Source: Caenimonas koreensis DSM 17982
GTDB taxonomy: Bacteria; Pseudomonadota; Gammaproteobacteria; Burkholderiales; Burkholderiaceae_C
Length of the DNA: 40,611 nt
NCBI RefSeq assembly: GCF_009646335.1
Contig: NZ_WJBU01000028.1
Location: forward strand, 1 to 40,611
Reading direction: 5' to 3'
The notes beneath the pieces were generated by a model. It did not search any database. It was not told the origin of the DNA and saw only the letters and a list, made by a program, of their open reading frames with translations. Numbering within the stretch: the first letter of the stretch is position 1; each line of letters begins with the position of its first letter. The position numbers and the translations under genes were made by a program. Positions 25,945 to 35,855 of this stretch are shown here, piece after piece.

Positions 25945-26976
25945 GTGAGCAACGCCGGGCCGCCCCAAGGTGCGAAGGCCCCCTTGGGGGGCAGGGATTT
26001 ACACGCAGTGAAAGACCGTGGGGGCGCTGTTCCTGCGCCACGCACCAGGGTGCAGCGGCGCCCTGTGCATGGGGTGTTGTTGCTCGATAAGCCGCTGGGA
26101 CTGTCCAGCAACAACGCATTGCAACGGGCGAAGTGGCTGCTACGCGCCGAAAAGGCGGGCCACACCGGCACGCTTGATCCGCTGGCGACGGGCGTCTTGC
26201 CGCTTTGCTTTGGTGCCGCCACCAAGTTCAGCCAGCTGCAGCTCGATGCTGACAAAACCTACGAAGCGACGATCCGCCTGGGCGTCCAGACATCGACGGG
26301 TGACGCAGAAGGTGAAGTCGTCGCAACACACGACGTCCCGCCCATCACGCCGGAGCAGCTTGCCTCCGTGGCCGCGAAATTTACAGGCCCGATGCGCCAG
26401 GTTCCCCCCATGTACAGCGCGCTGAAGAAAGACGGCAAGGCGCTTTACGAATACGCACGCGCCGGCGAAGAAGTCGAGCGCGAAGCACGCGATGTACTTG
26501 TCTATGAGTGCGTACTGCAATTCGTGCCTGGCAGCTGCGACTCGGTGCTGATGCGCGCAAAAGTGAGTAAGGGCACGTACATACGCACACTTGGCGAGGA
26601 GATCGGCCAGGCGCTGGGTTGCGGCGGCCATCTCACTGCGCTGCGTCGTACGGCCACTGGGCACTTCGATGTGTCGCAGTGCGTCACGCTCGAAGCGTTC
26701 GAGGCGCTCACCGAACAGGAACGGATCGCCGCGCTCCGCCCGGTCAACGCCTTGCTGCCCGATCACACGCGCGTCACGCTCGACGCTGACAATGCAGGCC
26801 GGTTCCTCAGTGGCCTGCGCCGCAGGGGCGACTGGAAGGACAACGAACACGTCGCCGTCTTTGGATCGGAGCCGACGGCTCTCCTTGGCACCGCCCATAT
26901 CAAAGGCGGTGAACTCATCCCCGGCCGGCTCTTGAGCCCGCCCGAAGTTGCACAGATTCTCGAAAGCATCACATGA
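25945..26976 (+). CDS. truB: tRNA pseudouridine(55) synthase TruB
   Basis: A 343-residue TruB that isomerises U55 in the T-loop of tRNAs. The catalytic Asp78 lies in [12 protein letters not shown]; further family motifs are [18 protein letters not shown] and [11 protein letters not shown]. The conserved protein begins only near residue 36 ([18 protein letters not shown]). The preceding 35 residues are mostly translated from an intergenic palindromic repeat (see the repeat entry). GTG at 25945 sits 3 bases after the rbfA stop; GTG at 26008 is a second possible start inside the repeat. The stop overlaps the typA start by ATGA. Confidence 0.95.
   Translation: MSNAGPPQGAKAPLGGRDLHAVKDRGGAVPAPRTRVQRRPVHGVLLLDKPLGLSSNNALQRAKWLLRAEKAGHTGTLDPLATGVLPLCFGAATKFSQLQLDADKTYEATIRLGVQTSTGDAEGEVVATHDVPPITPEQLASVAAKFTGPMRQVPPMYSALKKDGKALYEYARAGEEVEREARDVLVYECVLQFVPGSCDSVLMRAKVSKGTYIRTLGEEIGQALGCGGHLTALRRTATGHFDVSQCVTLEAFEALTEQERIAALRPVNALLPDHTRVTLDADNAGRFLSGLRRRGDWKDNEHVAVFGSEPTALLGTAHIKGGELIPGRLLSPPEVAQILESIT
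25963..26018 (+). repeat. Comamonadaceae-type intergenic palindrome inside truB frame
   Basis: CCCCAAGG (25963-25970) and CCTTGGGG (25982-25989) flank TGCGAAGGCCC, followed by CACGCAGTGAAAG and GTGGGGGC up to 26018. I recognise this arrangement as an abundant intergenic repeat of Comamonadaceae genomes. Here it is read through in frame and gives roughly residues 5-25 of TruB ([11 protein letters not shown] and on). The exact boundaries of the unit are approximate. Confidence 0.65.
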
Positions 26977-28802
26977 CCAACAAGCAAATCCGCAACATCG
27001 CCATCATCGCGCACGTCGACCATGGCAAGACCACCATGGTCGACCAGCTCCTGCGCCAGTCAGGCACCTTTGCCGAACACGAAAAAGTCGTGGACACGGT
27101 GATGGACAACAACGCGATCGAACGCGAGCGCGGCATCACCATCCTGGCCAAGAACTGCGCCGTGAGCTGGAAGGGCACGCACATCAACATCGTCGACACG
27201 CCCGGCCACGCGGACTTTGGCGGTGAAGTCGAGCGCGCGTTGTCGATGGTTGACAGCGTGGTGCTGCTGATCGACGCGCAGGAAGGCCCGATGCCGCAAA
27301 CGCGCTTTGTCACGAAGAAGGCCCTGGCCCTCGGCCTGCGCCCGATCCTGGTGGTGAACAAGGTCGACAAGCCGGGCTCGCGCCCGCAATACGTGGTTGA
27401 TGCAGCGTTCGACCTGTTCGACAAGCTCGGCGCGACTGACGAGCAGCTCGACTTCCCCGTCGTGTACGCCTCGGGCATCAATGGCTGGAGCTCGCTGGAA
27501 GAGGGCGGGCAGGGCGAGCAATGGGGCCCGGACATGTCGGCCCTGTTCGATACGATCCTCTCCCACGTGCCGCCGCACGAAGGCGAGCCCGATGCGCCGC
27601 TGCAACTGCAGATTTCCGCGCTGGACTTCTCAAGCTTTGTCGGCCGCATTGGCGTGGGCCGCGTGAACGCAGGTACCGTGCGCCCCGGTATGGAAGTGCT
27701 CGTGATGGAAGGCCCGGATGGCTTCTCGAAGAAGGGCCGGGTCAACCAGGTGTTGACGTTCCGCGGCCTCGACCGGGTACAAGTGACAGAGGCAGGCCCG
27801 GGCGACATCGTGCTGGTCAATGGCATGGACGACATCGGTATTGGCGTCACTATCACCGATCCGCTCAATCCTTCGCCGCTGCCGATGCTCAAGGTGGACG
27901 AGCCGACGCTCACGATGAACTTCTGCGTGAACACCAGCCCGCTGGCCGGTCGCGAAGGCAAGTTCGTCACCAGCCGCCAGATCTGGGACCGCCTGCAAAA
28001 AGAACTGCAATCGAACGTCGCACTGCGCGTTGCCGAGACGGACGAAGAGGGCGTGTTCGAGGTGATGGGCCGCGGTGAACTGCACCTGACGATCCTGCTG
28101 GAAAACATGCGCCGTGAAGGCTACGAGCTGGCTGTGTCGAAGCCGCGCGTGGTGTTCAAGGAAGTGAACGGCGAGCGTCACGAGCCGATCGAAATGGTGA
28201 CGGTCGATATCGAAGAGCAGCACCAGGGCGGCGTGATGCAGGCGCTCGGCGAGCGCAAGGGCGACCTGGTGAACATGGAGCCGGACGGTCGGGGCCGTGT
28301 GCGCCTTGAGTACCGCATTCCGGCGCGTGGCCTGATCGGCTTCACGAATGAATTTCTGAACCTGACGCGCGGTTCGGGCCTGATCTCGAACATTTTCGAC
28401 AGCTACGAGCCGCACAAGGGCGACATCGGTGGCCGCAAGAACGGCGTGCTGATCTCGATGGACGACGGCGAAATCTTCAACTACGCACTCGGCAAGCTCG
28501 ATGACCGCGGCCGCATGTTCGTTCGCGCGAATGACCCGGTGTATGAGGGCATGATCGTGGGCATCCACAGCCGTGACAACGATCTGGTGGTAAACGCCAC
28601 CCGTACCAAGCAGCTAACCAACTTCCGCGTGAGCGGCAAGGAAGACGCAATCAAGATCACGCCGCCGATCATGCTCACGCTGGAGTACGGCGTGGAATTC
28701 ATCGAAGACGACGAGCTGGTCGAAATCACGCCCAAGAGCATTCGCCTGCGCAAACGCCACCTGAAGGAACACGAGCGCAAGCGCGCCTCCAGGGAATCGT
28801 GA
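26973..28802 (+). CDS. typA: Ribosome-associated GTPase TypA/BipA
   Basis: A 609-residue translational GTPase. P-loop AHVDHGKT is at 13-20; [19 protein letters not shown] and [10 protein letters not shown] are the remaining G motifs. Domain II, the EF-G-like domains and the BipA-specific C-terminal domain ([43 protein letters not shown]) are all present. BipA acts in 50S subunit assembly and stress adaptation. It is translationally coupled to truB by a four-base overlap. Confidence 0.97.
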   Translation: MTNKQIRNIAIIAHVDHGKTTMVDQLLRQSGTFAEHEKVVDTVMDNNAIERERGITILAKNCAVSWKGTHINIVDTPGHADFGGEVERALSMVDSVVLLIDAQEGPMPQTRFVTKKALALGLRPILVVNKVDKPGSRPQYVVDAAFDLFDKLGATDEQLDFPVVYASGINGWSSLEEGGQGEQWGPDMSALFDTILSHVPPHEGEPDAPLQLQISALDFSSFVGRIGVGRVNAGTVRPGMEVLVMEGPDGFSKKGRVNQVLTFRGLDRVQVTEAGPGDIVLVNGMDDIGIGVTITDPLNPSPLPMLKVDEPTLTMNFCVNTSPLAGREGKFVTSRQIWDRLQKELQSNVALRVAETDEEGVFEVMGRGELHLTILLENMRREGYELAVSKPRVVFKEVNGERHEPIEMVTVDIEEQHQGGVMQALGERKGDLVNMEPDGRGRVRLEYRIPARGLIGFTNEFLNLTRGSGLISNIFDSYEPHKGDIGGRKNGVLISMDDGEIFNYALGKLDDRGRMFVRANDPVYEGMIVGIHSRDNDLVVNATRTKQLTNFRVSGKEDAIKITPPIMLTLEYGVEFIEDDELVEITPKSIRLRKRHLKEHERKRASRES

Positions 28803-28827
28803 ACCTCCGCGCTCCTCTCGTGTTGCG

Positions 28828-29712
28828 ATGACTTCCCTGCGTCCAGGCCAAGCCGCCTGGCTCATGGTGATCGTCACCTTGATGTGGTCGATCGCCGGTG
28901 TGGTGACGCGGCACCTCGAACACGCGCGCAGCTTTGAAGTCACGTTCTGGCGCAGCTTCTTCACCATGGTGGCGCTGCTCGTGATCCTGCCGGTGTGGCA
29001 GGGCGCGGGCGTGTTCAGGCGCATCCATTGGCGCAGCCCTTACTTCTGGTTGTCCGGCCTGTGCTGGGGCGTGATGTTCACCGCGTTCATGGTGGCATTG
29101 ACGATCACGACAGTGGCCAACGTGCTCATCACGCTCGCGCTGGGCCCGCTTCTGACAGCACTGATCACACGGATTTTCATTGGGCATCGCCTGCCGCGCA
29201 GGACGTGGGTGGCCATCGTCGTCGCAGGTATCGGTATCGGATGGATGTACGGCTCCCAGGTGAGTCTGGGCGCCCAGGGCGTCTTGCTGGGCTCGCTGGT
29301 GGCGCTTTGTGTGCCGATTGCCGGAGCCGTTCAATGGACGGTCACGCAGCGCAGCCAGACGTCCGGCGAAAAGCTCGACCTGGTGCCGTGCGTGCTCGTC
29401 GGGGCCATGATTTCGTCGGCGGTCACCTTGCCGCTGGCCCTGCCGTTTTCGGCGACGGCAAACGACATCGGTTTGCTGGCGCTGCTGGGCGTCGTACAGC
29501 TCGCCATTCCGTGTGTGCTTTCGGTGATTTGCGCACGCGTGCTGCAGGCGCCAGAAGTGTCGCTACTCGGGCTGCTGGAGATCATCTTCGGCATCGCGCT
29601 GGCCTGGCTGGGCGCGGGCGAGAAGCCGGAAGTCAATGTGCTCGCGGGGGGCGCGCTGGTCGTCGGCGCGCTCGCCTTGAACCAGCTCGCGGGCTGGCAT
29701 GAACAAGCCTGA
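28828..29712 (+). CDS. DMT-superfamily (EamA) transporter
   Basis: A 294-residue integral membrane protein with about ten hydrophobic segments arranged as two EamA repeats (about 8-140 and 152-288). The second repeat ends with ISLLGLLEIIFGIALAWL-like sequence typical of the family (LLGLLEIIFGIALAWLGAGE). These proteins usually export small metabolites or amino acids; substrate unknown. It starts 25 bases after typA on the same strand and may be read with it. It converges with smpB, leaving only 8 bases between the two stops. Confidence 0.88.
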   Translation: MTSLRPGQAAWLMVIVTLMWSIAGVVTRHLEHARSFEVTFWRSFFTMVALLVILPVWQGAGVFRRIHWRSPYFWLSGLCWGVMFTAFMVALTITTVANVLITLALGPLLTALITRIFIGHRLPRRTWVAIVVAGIGIGWMYGSQVSLGAQGVLLGSLVALCVPIAGAVQWTVTQRSQTSGEKLDLVPCVLVGAMISSAVTLPLALPFSATANDIGLLALLGVVQLAIPCVLSVICARVLQAPEVSLLGLLEIIFGIALAWLGAGEKPEVNVLAGGALVVGALALNQLAGWHEQA

Positions 29713-29720
29713 CACCAGGC

Positions 29721-30197
29721 TCAGCGCTTGCTCGACTTCATCAGTCGCTCGACTTCGCGCTTGCCTTCCCGGTCCTTGATCGTGTTGCGCTTGTCGTGCT
29801 CGCCCTTGCCCTTGGCCAGCGCAATCTCGCACTTCACACGGCCGCCTTTCCAGTGCAGGTTGATCGGCACGAGCGTGTAGCCCTTTTGCTCGACCTTGCC
29901 GATGAGTTTGCGGATCTCGTCCTTGTGCATCAACAGTTTCTTGGTGCGCACGGAGTCGGGCGAGACGTGCGTCGATGCGGTCTTCAGGGGATTGATCTGG
30001 CAGCCGATCACGTACAGTTCGCCGTTCTTGATCACGACGTAGCCATCCGTCAGCTGCACTTTGCCTTCGCGCAATGCCTTGATCTCCCAGCCTTGCAGGA
30101 CCATGCCGGCTTCGAACCGCTCCTCGAAGGAGTAGTTGAAGGAAGCTTTCTTGTTGTCCGCGATGCGGCTGGATGTATCGGGTTTGTTCGAGGCCAT
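29721..30197 (-). CDS. smpB: SsrA-binding protein SmpB
   Basis: A 158-residue SmpB that delivers tmRNA to stalled ribosomes. The OB-fold core shows the family signatures [27 protein letters not shown] and [20 protein letters not shown], followed by the basic C-terminal tail. ATG at 30197 is preferred over the one at 30224 because MASNK gives the usual length. It is divergent from ratA, a common arrangement in Betaproteobacteria and Gammaproteobacteria. The tmRNA gene itself is not in the window. Confidence 0.96.
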   Translation of the reverse strand: MASNKPDTSSRIADNKKASFNYSFEERFEAGMVLQGWEIKALREGKVQLTDGYVVIKNGELYVIGCQINPLKTASTHVSPDSVRTKKLLMHKDEIRKLIGKVEQKGYTLVPINLHWKGGRVKCEIALAKGKGEHDKRNTIKDREGKREVERLMKSSKR

Positions 30198-30227
30198 GGC
30201 TGACAGATGAGGGCGCGCGGCCATATC

Positions 30228-30233
30228 TACAAT
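30228..30233 (+). promoter_or_regulatory. -10-like hexamer upstream of ratA
   Basis: TACAAT lies 23 bases before the ratA ATG in the 59-base gap between the smpB and ratA starts. CTGACA at 30200-30205 resembles a -35 but is 22 bases away, which is too far for a standard promoter. Only the -10 is offered. Confidence 0.4.
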
Positions 30234-30256
30234 GCCGAGGCGGCCTGCATTCTTCC

Positions 30257-30697
30257 ATGAAAACTGTTCATAAATCCGTTCTTCTCTGGTTCAGCGCAGA
30301 CGAAATGTTCGCCCTGGTCACCGACGTGGCACGGTATCCCGAGTTCCTGCCTTGGTGCGACACGGCGTCCGTGCTCTCGCAGACCGAGACGACGATGGAA
30401 GCACAGATCGGCATCGCGTTCAGCGGTATCCGCCAGACATTCGAGACACACAACGAACACGTACCCGGCCGCGAGGTCAACATCAAGCTGGTCAACGGCC
30501 CGTTCTCGCAACTCGACGGCCAGTGGAAGTTCAGCCCGGTGGGCGAGCCGCAGGAGCGCGCCTGCAAGGTCGAGCTGTTCCTGACGTACGGTTTCGAGAA
30601 CGCGGCGCTGCGCACGCTGGTCGGGCCAGTCTTCGACAAGATCGCGGGCAGCCTGGTCGATGCGTTCGTCAAGCGCGCCGAGGTCGTGCATGGCTGA
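30257..30697 (+). CDS. ratA: RatA/Coq10-type START-domain protein
   Basis: A 146-residue polyketide-cyclase/START-like protein. Conserved landmarks are [28 protein letters not shown] and [14 protein letters not shown]. In E. coli the homologue RatA was described as a ribosome-association toxin; the family is also related to coenzyme Q-binding Coq10, so the true role is debated. The start at 30257 matches the conserved N-terminus. It overlaps rnfH by eight bases and is divergent from smpB. Confidence 0.92.
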   Translation: MKTVHKSVLLWFSADEMFALVTDVARYPEFLPWCDTASVLSQTETTMEAQIGIAFSGIRQTFETHNEHVPGREVNIKLVNGPFSQLDGQWKFSPVGEPQERACKVELFLTYGFENAALRTLVGPVFDKIAGSLVDAFVKRAEVVHG

Positions 30698-31025
30698 GCG
30701 CGTGCGCATCGAGGTCATCTGGTCACCGCAACCGCGGCACGTACTCGAATGGAAAGGCGACATGGAAGCAGGCGCGACCGTGCTCGAGGCGCTGCGTGCG
30801 AGCGGGCTGCTGTCGGGTGCTGCGCTTCTGGAGCCTGTCGGCGTCGGCATCTGGGGCCGCAAGTGCCGCCTTGACCGCGAGGTGCGCGATGGCGATCGGG
30901 TCGAGGCCTACCGGCCACTCACGGTCGATCCGAAGGTCGCGCGGCGCGAGCGATTCCGAAAACAGGGTGCGCGAGCCGCGGGGCTTTTTGCGCAGCGCAG
31001 GGTGGGCGCGAAGGCCGGCTACTAG
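30690..31025 (+). CDS. rnfH: RnfH family ubiquitin-like protein
   Basis: A 111-residue beta-grasp protein. The RnfH signatures are visible: IEVIWSPQP at the N-terminus, GIWGRKCRLDREVRDGDRVEAYRPL in two blocks across the middle, and DPKVARRERFRKQ at the end, followed by an Arg/Ala-rich tail. The ATG at 30690 overlaps the end of ratA, so translation is likely coupled. The ratA-rnfH pair is very widespread, but the biochemical role of RnfH is unknown. Confidence 0.92.
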   Translation: MAERVRIEVIWSPQPRHVLEWKGDMEAGATVLEALRASGLLSGAALLEPVGVGIWGRKCRLDREVRDGDRVEAYRPLTVDPKVARRERFRKQGARAAGLFAQRRVGAKAGY

Positions 31026-31047
31026 CCGTCGCTCATTCAAAAGCTAG

Positions 31048-31072
31048 TGGTTCAAAGAACCAGCCCTTTGAA
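31048..31072. other. Two mutually exclusive hairpins between convergent genes
   Basis: TGGTTC (31048-31053) pairs with GAACCA (31057-31062), and TTCAAAG (31051-31057) pairs with CTTTGAA (31066-31072). The two share bases and cannot form together. They lie in the 50-base gap between rnfH and the convergent DUF4124 gene. No T-run follows on either strand, so intrinsic termination is doubtful. Confidence 0.35.
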
Positions 31073-31075
31073 GAC

Positions 31076-31591
31076 CTACCCCTGCTTGGCGGCGCATTCG
31101 CGGGCGATGATGCCTTCGATCCGCTTGGTTTCCACCTGGCGCGCCGCGTCGTCCAGGATTTCGCGCTCGCCCTTGGCGTTGGTGCGTGCGATCCGCGTGC
31201 CCGAATCCATCTGCACCTTGGCCTGCTTGGCGCGGCTGCAGTTCTCGGCGCGGATCTTGTTGTTCTCTTCCTCGCGGGCTTTGGCCTTCTCGTCTTCAGC
31301 CGCCTCGGCGGCCTTCTTCTTTGCCTCGAGATCTTTGTCCTTGCCCACGGCCCGGCTGGCGGCGAGTTCGGGTTTGGCGGCTACGGCCTGCGAGGCAGCA
31401 GGCGCCGTCTCGGACGCCGGTGCGGCCCGCACGCCGGGCTGGCGCAGGATGTTCCTGGCGGGAATATCCATCGGCGGAGGCTGGTCGGACAGCACCTTGC
31501 GGCCCGAGTTGTCGACCCACATCCACTGCGCTAAGGCCAGCGCGGGCATGGCACAGGCGAGGGCGAGGAGCGCGGCACGAATCGGTTTCAT
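31076..31591 (-). CDS. DUF4124 domain-containing exported protein
   Basis: A 171-residue protein with a signal peptide (MKPIRAALLALACAMPALALA). The DUF4124 motif follows directly (QWMWVDNSGRKVLSDQPPP with MDIPARNIL). The middle and C-terminal parts are Ala/Glu/Lys/Arg-rich and probably a long helix or coiled coil (about 80-125), with single cysteines in ENCSRAKQ and ARECAAKQ that might pair. Start at 31591 is set by the signal peptide. It is divergent from guaB and convergent with rnfH, an arrangement common in Comamonadaceae. Periplasmic; function unknown. Confidence 0.88.
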   Translation of the reverse strand: MKPIRAALLALACAMPALALAQWMWVDNSGRKVLSDQPPPMDIPARNILRQPGVRAAPASETAPAASQAVAAKPELAASRAVGKDKDLEAKKKAAEAAEDEKAKAREEENNKIRAENCSRAKQAKVQMDSGTRIARTNAKGEREILDDAARQVETKRIEGIIARECAAKQG

Positions 31592-31695
31592 CGGATAAGT
31601 GTAGCGCTGGCCTTCCATGCAGGCCAGCGGGCAATTCGTAACCACTGGTGGCTGCGCGCGTGACCATTGAGGGAAAGTACCGAGAAACGCGCGAG

Positions 31696-31701
31696 TACAA
31701 T
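31696..31701 (+). promoter_or_regulatory. -10-like hexamer upstream of guaB
   Basis: TACAAT lies 20 bases before the guaB ATG, followed by a T-run and TTGGAGC, which contains the Shine-Dalgarno GGAG. No good -35 is found at 16-18 bases; TTGAGG at 31667-31672 is 23 bases away. The transcript leader would be very short. Confidence 0.45.
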
Positions 31702-31721
31702 CCGTTTTTTGGAGCTTTGAC

Positions 31722-33194
31722 ATGCGCCTTTTAGGAAAAGCGCTCACCTTCGACGATGTGTTGCTGGTGCCAGCGTTCTCCCAAGTCCTGCCTAAGGACA
31801 CGTCCCTCGCGACCCGTCTCTCCCGCAACATCACCCTGAACTTGCCGCTTGTGTCCGCAGCCATGGACACCGTGACGGAAGCTCGCCTGGCCATTGCGCT
31901 GGCGCAAGAAGGCGGCATCGGGATCGTCCACAAGAACTTCACCGCCAAGCAGCAAGCTGCCGAAGTCGCGCGCGTCAAGCGCTATGAATCGGGTGTGCTG
32001 CGCGACCCCGTCATCATCACCCCGACGCACTCTGTGCGGCAGGTCATCGCCATGCAGGAGCAACTGGGCATCTCCGGCTTTCCTGTCGTGGATGGCGGCC
32101 GCGTAGTGGGCATCGTCACCGGGCGCGATCTGCGTTTCGAAACGCGTTATGACGCACCCGTGAGCGAGATCATGACCCCGCGCGAGCGGCTGATCACCGT
32201 GCGCGAAGGCACGTCGCCCAGTGAAGCGAAAGCGCTGCTGAACAAATACAAGCTCGAGCGGCTGTTGGTCATCAACGACGACTTCGTGCTCAAGGGCCTG
32301 ATTACCGTCAAGGACATCACCAAGCAGACGAGCTTTCCGAATGCCGCGCGTGACGCATCCGGGCGCCTGCGCGTTGGCGCTGCTGTCGGTGTGGGCGAAG
32401 GCACTGAGGAGCGCGTTGAGGCGCTGGTCAAGGCAGGCGTTGATGCAATCGTTGTCGACACCGCCCACGGCCACAGCAAAGGCGTGATTGATCGCGTGCG
32501 CTGGGTCAAGCAGAACTATCCCCAGATCGACGTGATCGGCGGCAACATCGCCACTGGCACGGCAGCTCGTGCGCTGGTGGAAGCCGGCGCCGATGCGGTC
32601 AAGGTCGGTATCGGCCCTGGCTCCATCTGTACCACGCGCATCGTCACCGGAGTGGGCGTGCCGCAGATCTTCGCGATCGACCAGGTGGCCAATGCCATCA
32701 AGGGCTCTGGCGTCCCGCTTATCGCCGATGGCGGCGTGCGGTTCTCGGGCGATCTTGCCAAGGCGATCGCAGCGGGCGCGGACTCCGTGATGATGGGCGG
32801 CGCCTTCGCAGGTACCGAAGAGGCTCCCGGCGAGACGATTCTCTACCAGGGCCGCACTTACAAGAGCTATCGCGGCATGGGCTCGCTGGGCGCCATGCAG
32901 CAGGGCTCTGCCGACCGGTACTTCCAGGAAGACAACGCCGGCAGCAACCCCAACACGGCCAAGCTCGTGCCCGAAGGCATCGAAGGCCAGGTGCCCTACA
33001 AGGGCTCGATGGTCGGCGTGGTGTTCCAGATGGCCGGCGGCTTGCGTGCGTCGATGCACTATTGCGGCTGCGCCACCATCGAGGAAATGCGGTCCAAAGC
33101 CGAGTTTGTCGAGATTTCATCGGCGGGCATGCGCGAGAGTCACGTGCACGACGTGCAGATCACCAAGGAAGCCCCGAACTACCGGGCGGAATGA
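31722..33194 (+). CDS. guaB: IMP dehydrogenase
   Basis: A 490-residue IMPDH, which oxidises IMP to XMP in GTP synthesis. A TIM barrel is interrupted by a CBS-domain pair (about 95-205). The catalytic cysteine is Cys303 in GPGSICTTR, and the mobile flap region contains [14 protein letters not shown] precedes the ATG. It is followed after 25 bases by guaA. CBS pairs in this enzyme class bind adenine or guanine nucleotides and regulate activity. Confidence 0.97.
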   Translation: MRLLGKALTFDDVLLVPAFSQVLPKDTSLATRLSRNITLNLPLVSAAMDTVTEARLAIALAQEGGIGIVHKNFTAKQQAAEVARVKRYESGVLRDPVIITPTHSVRQVIAMQEQLGISGFPVVDGGRVVGIVTGRDLRFETRYDAPVSEIMTPRERLITVREGTSPSEAKALLNKYKLERLLVINDDFVLKGLITVKDITKQTSFPNAARDASGRLRVGAAVGVGEGTEERVEALVKAGVDAIVVDTAHGHSKGVIDRVRWVKQNYPQIDVIGGNIATGTAARALVEAGADAVKVGIGPGSICTTRIVTGVGVPQIFAIDQVANAIKGSGVPLIADGGVRFSGDLAKAIAAGADSVMMGGAFAGTEEAPGETILYQGRTYKSYRGMGSLGAMQQGSADRYFQEDNAGSNPNTAKLVPEGIEGQVPYKGSMVGVVFQMAGGLRASMHYCGCATIEEMRSKAEFVEISSAGMRESHVHDVQITKEAPNYRAE

Positions 33195-33219
33195 TCTGAA
33201 CAACTCTTCGCCGCCCCAC

Positions 33220-34842
33220 ATGCAACACCAGAAAATCCTGATCCTCGATTTCGGCTCGCAAGTCACCCAATTGATCGCGCGGCGCGTCCGCGAAGCACAC
33301 GTGTACTGCGAAGTGCATCCGTGCGATGTCACTGACGACTGGATTCGCGAATACGCGTCGGACGGGCAGCTCAAGGGCGTGATCCTCTCCGGCAGCCACG
33401 CCAGCGTGTACGAAGACACCACCGACAAGGCGCCCGCCGCCGTGTTCACGCTGGGTGTGCCGGTGCTGGGCATCTGCTACGGCATGCAAACCATGGCGCA
33501 CCAGCTCGGCGGCAAAGTCGAAGGTGGCCACAAGCGCGAGTTCGGCTTTGCTGCCGTGCGTGCGCGCGGCCACACGGCGCTGCTCAAAGACATTGCCGAC
33601 TTCACGACGGACGACGGCGCCGGCATGCTCAACGTGTGGATGAGCCATGGCGACAAGGTCACGGAACTGCCGCCGGGCTTCAAGCTGATGGCCTCGACCG
33701 AGAGCTGCCCCATCGCCGGCATGGCGGACGAGGAGCGCAAGTTCTACGCCGTGCAGTTCCACCCCGAAGTCACGCACACACAGCAGGGCAGGGCGATTCT
33801 TGAACGCTTCGTGCTCGGCATCTGCGGCGTCAAGCCTGACTGGGTGATGCGCGACCACATCGCGGAAGCAGTGGAGCTGATCCGCAAACAAGTCGGTGAT
33901 GAGGAAGTGATCCTCGGCCTGTCAGGTGGTGTCGATTCATCGGTAGCGGCTGCGCTGATTCACCGTGCCATCGGTGACCAGCTGACGTGCGTCTTCGTCG
34001 ATCACGGCCTGCTGCGCCTGAACGAGGGCGACATGGTCATGGACATGTTCGCCGGCAAGCTGCACGCAAAGGTGATCCGCGTTGACGCAAGCGATGCGTT
34101 CCTGTCGAAGTTGGCGGGCGTGAGCGAGCCCGAGGCCAAGCGCAAGATCATCGGCCGCGAGTTCGTCGAAGTCTTCAAGGCCGAAGCAGCTCGTTTGAAA
34201 GCCGGGCTGGACGGCGCACACAAAGGCGCGAAGTGGCTCGCACAAGGCACGATCTACCCGGACGTGATCGAGTCAGGCGGCGCCAAGAGCAAGAAGGCCG
34301 TCACGATCAAGAGCCATCACAACGTGGGTGGACTGCCCGAGCAGCTCGGATTGAAACTGCTCGAACCGCTGCGCGACCTGTTCAAGGACGAAGTGCGCGA
34401 GCTCGGCGTTGCACTGGGCCTGCCGCATGAGATGGTCTATCGCCATCCGTTCCCGGGGCCTGGCCTGGGCGTTCGCATCCTGGGCGAAGTGAAAAAGGAA
34501 TACGCCGATTTGCTTCGCCGCGCCGACGCGATCTTTATCGAGGAGCTTCGCAACTTCATCGACCCGGCCAGCGGCAAGAGCTGGTACGACCTCACGAGCC
34601 AGGCTTTCACGGTGTTCTTGCCCGTCAAGAGCGTCGGCGTGATGGGTGATGGCAGGACGTACGACTACGTGGTCGCCCTGCGCGCTGTGCAGACGAGTGA
34701 CTTCATGACAGCTGATTGGGCCGAGCTGCCGTACGCGCTGCTCAAGAAAGTGTCGGGCCGCATCATCAACGAGGTTCGCGGGATCAACCGCGTGACCTAT
34801 GACGTGAGCAGCAAGCCGCCAGCCACCATCGAATGGGAATAG
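33220..34842 (+). CDS. guaA: GMP synthase (glutamine-hydrolysing)
   Basis: A 540-residue GMP synthase converting XMP to GMP. The N-terminal class I amidotransferase has the nucleophile Cys86 in [15 protein letters not shown] and the FHPEVTHT motif. The ATP pyrophosphatase domain carries the P-loop [11 protein letters not shown], and the C-terminal dimerisation domain ends in PPATIEWE, the standard terminus. The start at 33220 gives [14 protein letters not shown]; the frame extends upstream into guaB without meaning. No clear Shine-Dalgarno is seen, so coupling to guaB is likely. Confidence 0.97.
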   Translation: MQHQKILILDFGSQVTQLIARRVREAHVYCEVHPCDVTDDWIREYASDGQLKGVILSGSHASVYEDTTDKAPAAVFTLGVPVLGICYGMQTMAHQLGGKVEGGHKREFGFAAVRARGHTALLKDIADFTTDDGAGMLNVWMSHGDKVTELPPGFKLMASTESCPIAGMADEERKFYAVQFHPEVTHTQQGRAILERFVLGICGVKPDWVMRDHIAEAVELIRKQVGDEEVILGLSGGVDSSVAAALIHRAIGDQLTCVFVDHGLLRLNEGDMVMDMFAGKLHAKVIRVDASDAFLSKLAGVSEPEAKRKIIGREFVEVFKAEAARLKAGLDGAHKGAKWLAQGTIYPDVIESGGAKSKKAVTIKSHHNVGGLPEQLGLKLLEPLRDLFKDEVRELGVALGLPHEMVYRHPFPGPGLGVRILGEVKKEYADLLRRADAIFIEELRNFIDPASGKSWYDLTSQAFTVFLPVKSVGVMGDGRTYDYVVALRAVQTSDFMTADWAELPYALLKKVSGRIINEVRGINRVTYDVSSKPPATIEWE

Positions 34843-34909
34843 CCGCATCGCATTAGCGGCTTGGGCATCGCGGCCGTCGAGCCGCGTACCAACAGGGAGG
34901 AGCCCCGCC

Positions 34910-35833
34910 ATGACGGGCAGCAAAACCACGGTCGTGTTCGCCGACCTGAGTGGCAGCACGGGCGTATTTGAAGCGCTCGGCAATGAACTCGCGACGAAGG
35001 CAGTCACCTCGCTCACATACTGGATGGGCACCGTCTGCACACAACACGGCGGACGTGTCATCAAGATGCTCGGCGACGGTGTTCTCGCGCTATTCCCGGA
35101 CGGTGTTACCGCCGTTGATGCAGCAGTGGCCATGCAACGCACCCATGCCGAACGCCTGCGCGAGTGGCCCAGCCAGGCGCGCATGCGCTTGCAGATCGGC
35201 GTCGCGGCAGGCGAGGTCGTTGAGGTCGATGGCGATTGCTACGGCGACTCAGTCAATGTCGCCGCGCGCCTGTCGGACCTGTCGGGCGCGGACCAGATCT
35301 GGACCACTGAATCGGTCGTGCGGCAATGCGAGAACCCGCGGGCAGGCGTGCGATTTTTGAGTTTGGGTGCAGTGCCCATTCGCGGCAAGAGCGGCCCGGC
35401 CGCCATGCACCGCGTCGAGTGGCAACAAGACGTACACACCACGCATCTCACCGTTCCCGCGGCGCCACTGCATCGCATACAGCCCGTTCAACCCACGGCG
35501 GGCGGCATAGAACTGTCGTGGCTCGACCAGCAATTGCGGTTCGGCATCAACAAACTGCCCATTCACCTCGGACGCGACGCTCAGGCGCAATTCATGGTGA
35601 ACGACCAGCGCGTATCACGCCTGCATGCGAGCATCAGCTGGCGCCAGGGCAACTTTGTGCTCACCGACTTGAGCAGCTACGGCACGTGGGTGCGCTTTGG
35701 CGGCAATACAACCGAGCTGGCATTGCGTCGCGATGATTGCGTGCTTGCCGACAGCGGCGATATTGCGCTGGGTGCCCCATTCGACGATTTCACGGCGCCG
35801 ACAATCAGCTTCAGGACGCGTGCCGGACAGTAG
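34910..35833 (+). CDS. Class III nucleotidyl cyclase fused to FHA domain
   Basis: A 307-residue two-domain protein. The cyclase domain (about 5-172) keeps the metal-binding Asp12 (VFADLSGST) and Asp56 (MLGDGVLALF) and the transition-state pair Asn116/Arg120 (GDSVNVAARL), so it looks catalytically competent. The usual adenine-reading LKG lysine site reads IRGKSGP, so ATP versus GTP preference is open. A linker (about 172-198) leads to an FHA domain (about 200-300) with GRDAQA, VSRLHASI and SYGTWV; the phosphothreonine-binding Arg and Ser are present, while the usual Asn of the NGT turn is Tyr. No membrane segment is seen. GGGAGGAG precedes the ATG. It probably makes a cyclic nucleotide under control of a phosphoprotein partner. 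Confidence 0.87.
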   Translation: MTGSKTTVVFADLSGSTGVFEALGNELATKAVTSLTYWMGTVCTQHGGRVIKMLGDGVLALFPDGVTAVDAAVAMQRTHAERLREWPSQARMRLQIGVAAGEVVEVDGDCYGDSVNVAARLSDLSGADQIWTTESVVRQCENPRAGVRFLSLGAVPIRGKSGPAAMHRVEWQQDVHTTHLTVPAAPLHRIQPVQPTAGGIELSWLDQQLRFGINKLPIHLGRDAQAQFMVNDQRVSRLHASISWRQGNFVLTDLSSYGTWVRFGGNTTELALRRDDCVLADSGDIALGAPFDDFTAPTISFRTRAGQ

Positions 35834-35855
35834 AGCTGCGGGCACAATTGCCCTC

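Noticed and set aside
31048..31062. TGGTTC-AAA-GAACCA as part of a tRNA T-arm
   Set aside because: No acceptor, D or anticodon arms can be found at the right distances.
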